NCBI RefSeq assembly: GCF_900114415.1
Contig: NZ_FOSZ01000002.1
Coordinates: forward strand, 523,652 to 587,651
Source of the DNA: Shimia haliotis
GTDB taxonomy: Bacteria > Pseudomonadota > Alphaproteobacteria > Rhodobacterales > Rhodobacteraceae
Length of the DNA: 64,000 nt
Reading direction: 5' to 3'
The notes under the pieces are model-generated. The model was not told the DNA's origin. It saw nothing but the letters and a program-made list of their open reading frames with translations, and searched no databases. Both the position numbers and the translations under genes were made by a program. Shown here piece after piece: positions 62,756 through 64,000 of the stretch. The number at the start of each line of letters is the position of its first letter. Position 1 is the stretch's first letter.

Positions 62756-63309
62756 TCCGCTCTGAAATCCTGAAAGAAATCGCCCCAATCCTTCGCGACC
62801 AGCTAGTGGTGTGCAACATTGGCATTCCATCACAAGAGCTGCATGCGATCGACGATCAGCCGACAAATTTCTATATGCTGGGCACCATGGGGCTTGCATC
62901 CTCTATCGGTCTGGGACTGGCACTCACACAGCCCAAAACCGTCATCGCGATCGACGGCGACGGTTCTGTTCTGACCAATCTCGGAACCCTTCCGACGATC
63001 GGCAACAACGCTCCTGACAACTTCATCTTGATGATTGTCGACAACGGCTCCTATGGCTCCACCGGCGATCAACCGACCTATACCGGCAAGAAAACGGACC
63101 TCGCCGGCATGGCTCGCGCCGCAGGTTGTGACAATGTCGTAGAAGTGCAGGACGTTGACACGGGCGCCGCTTTGCAAAAGGCCATTTCCGAGAAGAAACC
63201 AACTGTCATGGTTGTAAAATGCGACAGTGGAAACGCGAAAATGCCGGTCATCACAATGGATCCGGTGGTGATCAAAGACCGCTTTATGAAAGCTGTCGCA
63301 GCCAGCTAG
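62752..63309 (+). CDS. comE: Sulfopyruvate decarboxylase, beta subunit (copy 2)
   Basis: 185 residues from the ATG at 62752, overlapping comD as ATGA. Thiamine diphosphate motif GDGSVLTNLGTLPTIGNN and DNGSYGSTGDQPTYTGK. It matches copy 1 closely along its length, including MLGTMGLASSIGLGLA. Last gene of the operon; a perfect 12-bp stem follows. Confidence 0.88.
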   Translation: MIRSEILKEIAPILRDQLVVCNIGIPSQELHAIDDQPTNFYMLGTMGLASSIGLGLALTQPKTVIAIDGDGSVLTNLGTLPTIGNNAPDNFILMIVDNGSYGSTGDQPTYTGKKTDLAGMARAAGCDNVVEVQDVDTGAALQKAISEKKPTVMVVKCDSGNAKMPVITMDPVVIKDRFMKAVAAS

Positions 63310-63333
63310 TTGGCTGTCTCACAAGAACCAAAG

Positions 63334-63364
63334 ACAACAGGCCGCCAGTTAAGCGGCCTGTTGT
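63334..63364 (+). terminator. Terminator of the second sulfonate operon
   Basis: ACAACAGGCCGC (63334-63345) pairs perfectly with GCGGCCTGTTGT (63353-63364) around a 7-base loop. It begins 24 bp after the comE stop; the T content sits inside the right arm. Confidence 0.75.
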
Positions 63365-63827
63365 ATCGGCAGGGATTCCAAATCCCCCGCAGCGCATACG
63401 TTGCGCCCGGCCAACCATGCCATGCGCCATCACAAACCGTGAGACCCCCAACCCGTACGCCAGTACGGCCCATTATCCTTTGGCAAATGAGCCGGTTTCG
63501 CTCAGCGCATTTCTTGCTTGCCTGCGCAGCACAAATCCTCTTCGCCAACTACGGGCTTAGAGGCAAAACACAGTAGCAACACTACTCGGGACACAATTAT
63601 GCCCTCGTAAATCGAGCGCATCTTGGGTTGCGGAATGTGTCGCGCCATACCGCTCGGCAAAAAGCTGCCTGCAATAGGAATAAGACCGCCAGAATATTTG
63701 TTAACAGTGCCTTAAGCCAACACAAGCCTTGTACCCAAACCGAAGCCGATGCATGCTGTTGGAACTTCAGGGCACTCTTTCGCCCATTAATTTATCAAGT
63801 TTTCTAGGCTCCATTTGGGAGGAAAAA
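63365..63827. other. Non-coding stretch before the sulfatase gene
   Basis: About 460 bp. Short ORFs exist on both strands but have no ribosome sites or recognisable sequence, and one overlaps the terminator. AT content rises towards 63800. I see no RNA gene, repeat or mobile element. It presumably holds the sulfatase promoter. Confidence 0.5.
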
Positions 63828-64000
63828 ATGCGCTTCTTAGCAAGAACACCCAAAGTCATGCTCGGATTGATCGTCGCGACATTCGCCGCGCCGACATTTG
63901 CCATGGCTCAAGACAAGCCCAATATTTTGGTGATTTGGGGTGACGACATCGGCCAGTCCAACATCTCTGCATATACCCGTGGGATGATGGGCTATCAGAC
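63828..64000 (+). CDS. Secreted sulfatase-family protein (partial, 3' end outside window)
   Basis: The 57 visible residues start at an ATG with GGGAGGA 5 bases upstream. A signal peptide (about residues 1-27, ending FAMA|QDK) leads into KPNILVIWGDDIGQSNISAYTRGMMGY, where the paired aspartates are the first calcium ligands of arylsulfatase-type enzymes. The catalytic Cys/Ser-x-Pro-x-Arg motif lies beyond the window, so sulfatase activity and substrate are not proven. Phosphonate monoester hydrolases share this start. Confidence 0.8.
   Translation, partial: MRFLARTPKVMLGLIVATFAAPTFAMAQDKPNILVIWGDDIGQSNISAYTRGMMGYQ

Noticed and set aside
63306..63576. Short open frames on both strands after the second comE
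   Set aside because: They overlap the terminator, lack ribosome sites and show no recognisable sequence; probably chance.

Overview
The window is GC-rich, densely coded and organised in long runs of genes with 4-bp ATGA overlaps. The content (TRAP transporters, DeLey-Doudoroff galactose genes, betaine-type MttB/dimethylglycine enzymes, ComDE and HpsN-type sulfonate enzymes) points to a marine alphaproteobacterium of the Rhodobacteraceae (roseobacter) type. This is an inference from gene content. No rRNA, tRNA, CRISPR array, transposase or phage gene was seen.

Layout. 1-8.4 kb is mostly housekeeping: partial nadE, a secreted 18-repeat MORN protein, a flavodoxin-fold reductase, an SDR, leuA behind a leucine-rich leader peptide with two competing hairpins, a cysteine-tailed ECF sigma factor, a glutathione S-transferase and a ZIP metal transporter. 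8.5-22.5 kb is a galactoside system: an ABC sugar importer, GH36 alpha-galactosidase, GH42 beta-galactosidase and an oxidative galactose route (dehydrogenase, lactonase, IlvD-type dehydratase, DgoK, DgoA), with a divergent IclR regulator next to a tandem operator. 22.6-24 kb holds a secreted acidic RTX-like protein. 24-29.2 kb holds a dimethylglycine/sarcosine-dehydrogenase-like flavoprotein, a non-pyrrolysine MttB homologue and a LysR regulator. 29.3-36.3 kb is an Opp/Dpp-type ABC importer with two substrate-binding proteins.

36.5-51.3 kb is the most notable region. One minus-strand run encodes a PfkB kinase, a LacD/YihT-type class I aldolase, a fucose-isomerase-like isomerase, a Gfo/Idh/MocA protein, an aldose-1-epimerase, an aldehyde dehydrogenase, an SlcC-like sulfolactate dehydrogenase and ComD/ComE sulfopyruvate decarboxylase. 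Upstream lie a TRAP transporter and a DeoR regulator whose two promoters share a 23-bp operator. I read this as a sulfoquinovose (or closely related sulfosugar) pathway of sulfo-EMP type carried on through sulfolactaldehyde, sulfolactate and sulfopyruvate to sulfoacetaldehyde.

51.4-63.3 kb is a second sulfonate cluster: an IclR regulator divergent from a GMC flavoprotein (isethionate-dehydrogenase-like), a TRAP binding protein and a fused TRAP permease, a DUF475/TerC-like membrane protein, an HpsN-like sulfopropanediol dehydrogenase, an SDR, a zinc alcohol dehydrogenase, a universal stress protein and a second ComD/ComE pair. Both clusters converge on sulfoacetaldehyde. No xsc, pta, ald or sulfite-handling gene is in the window, so the last steps must be encoded elsewhere. 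The window ends in a secreted sulfatase-family protein. The theme is breakdown of phytoplankton- and plant-derived galactosides, methylated amines and organosulfonates.
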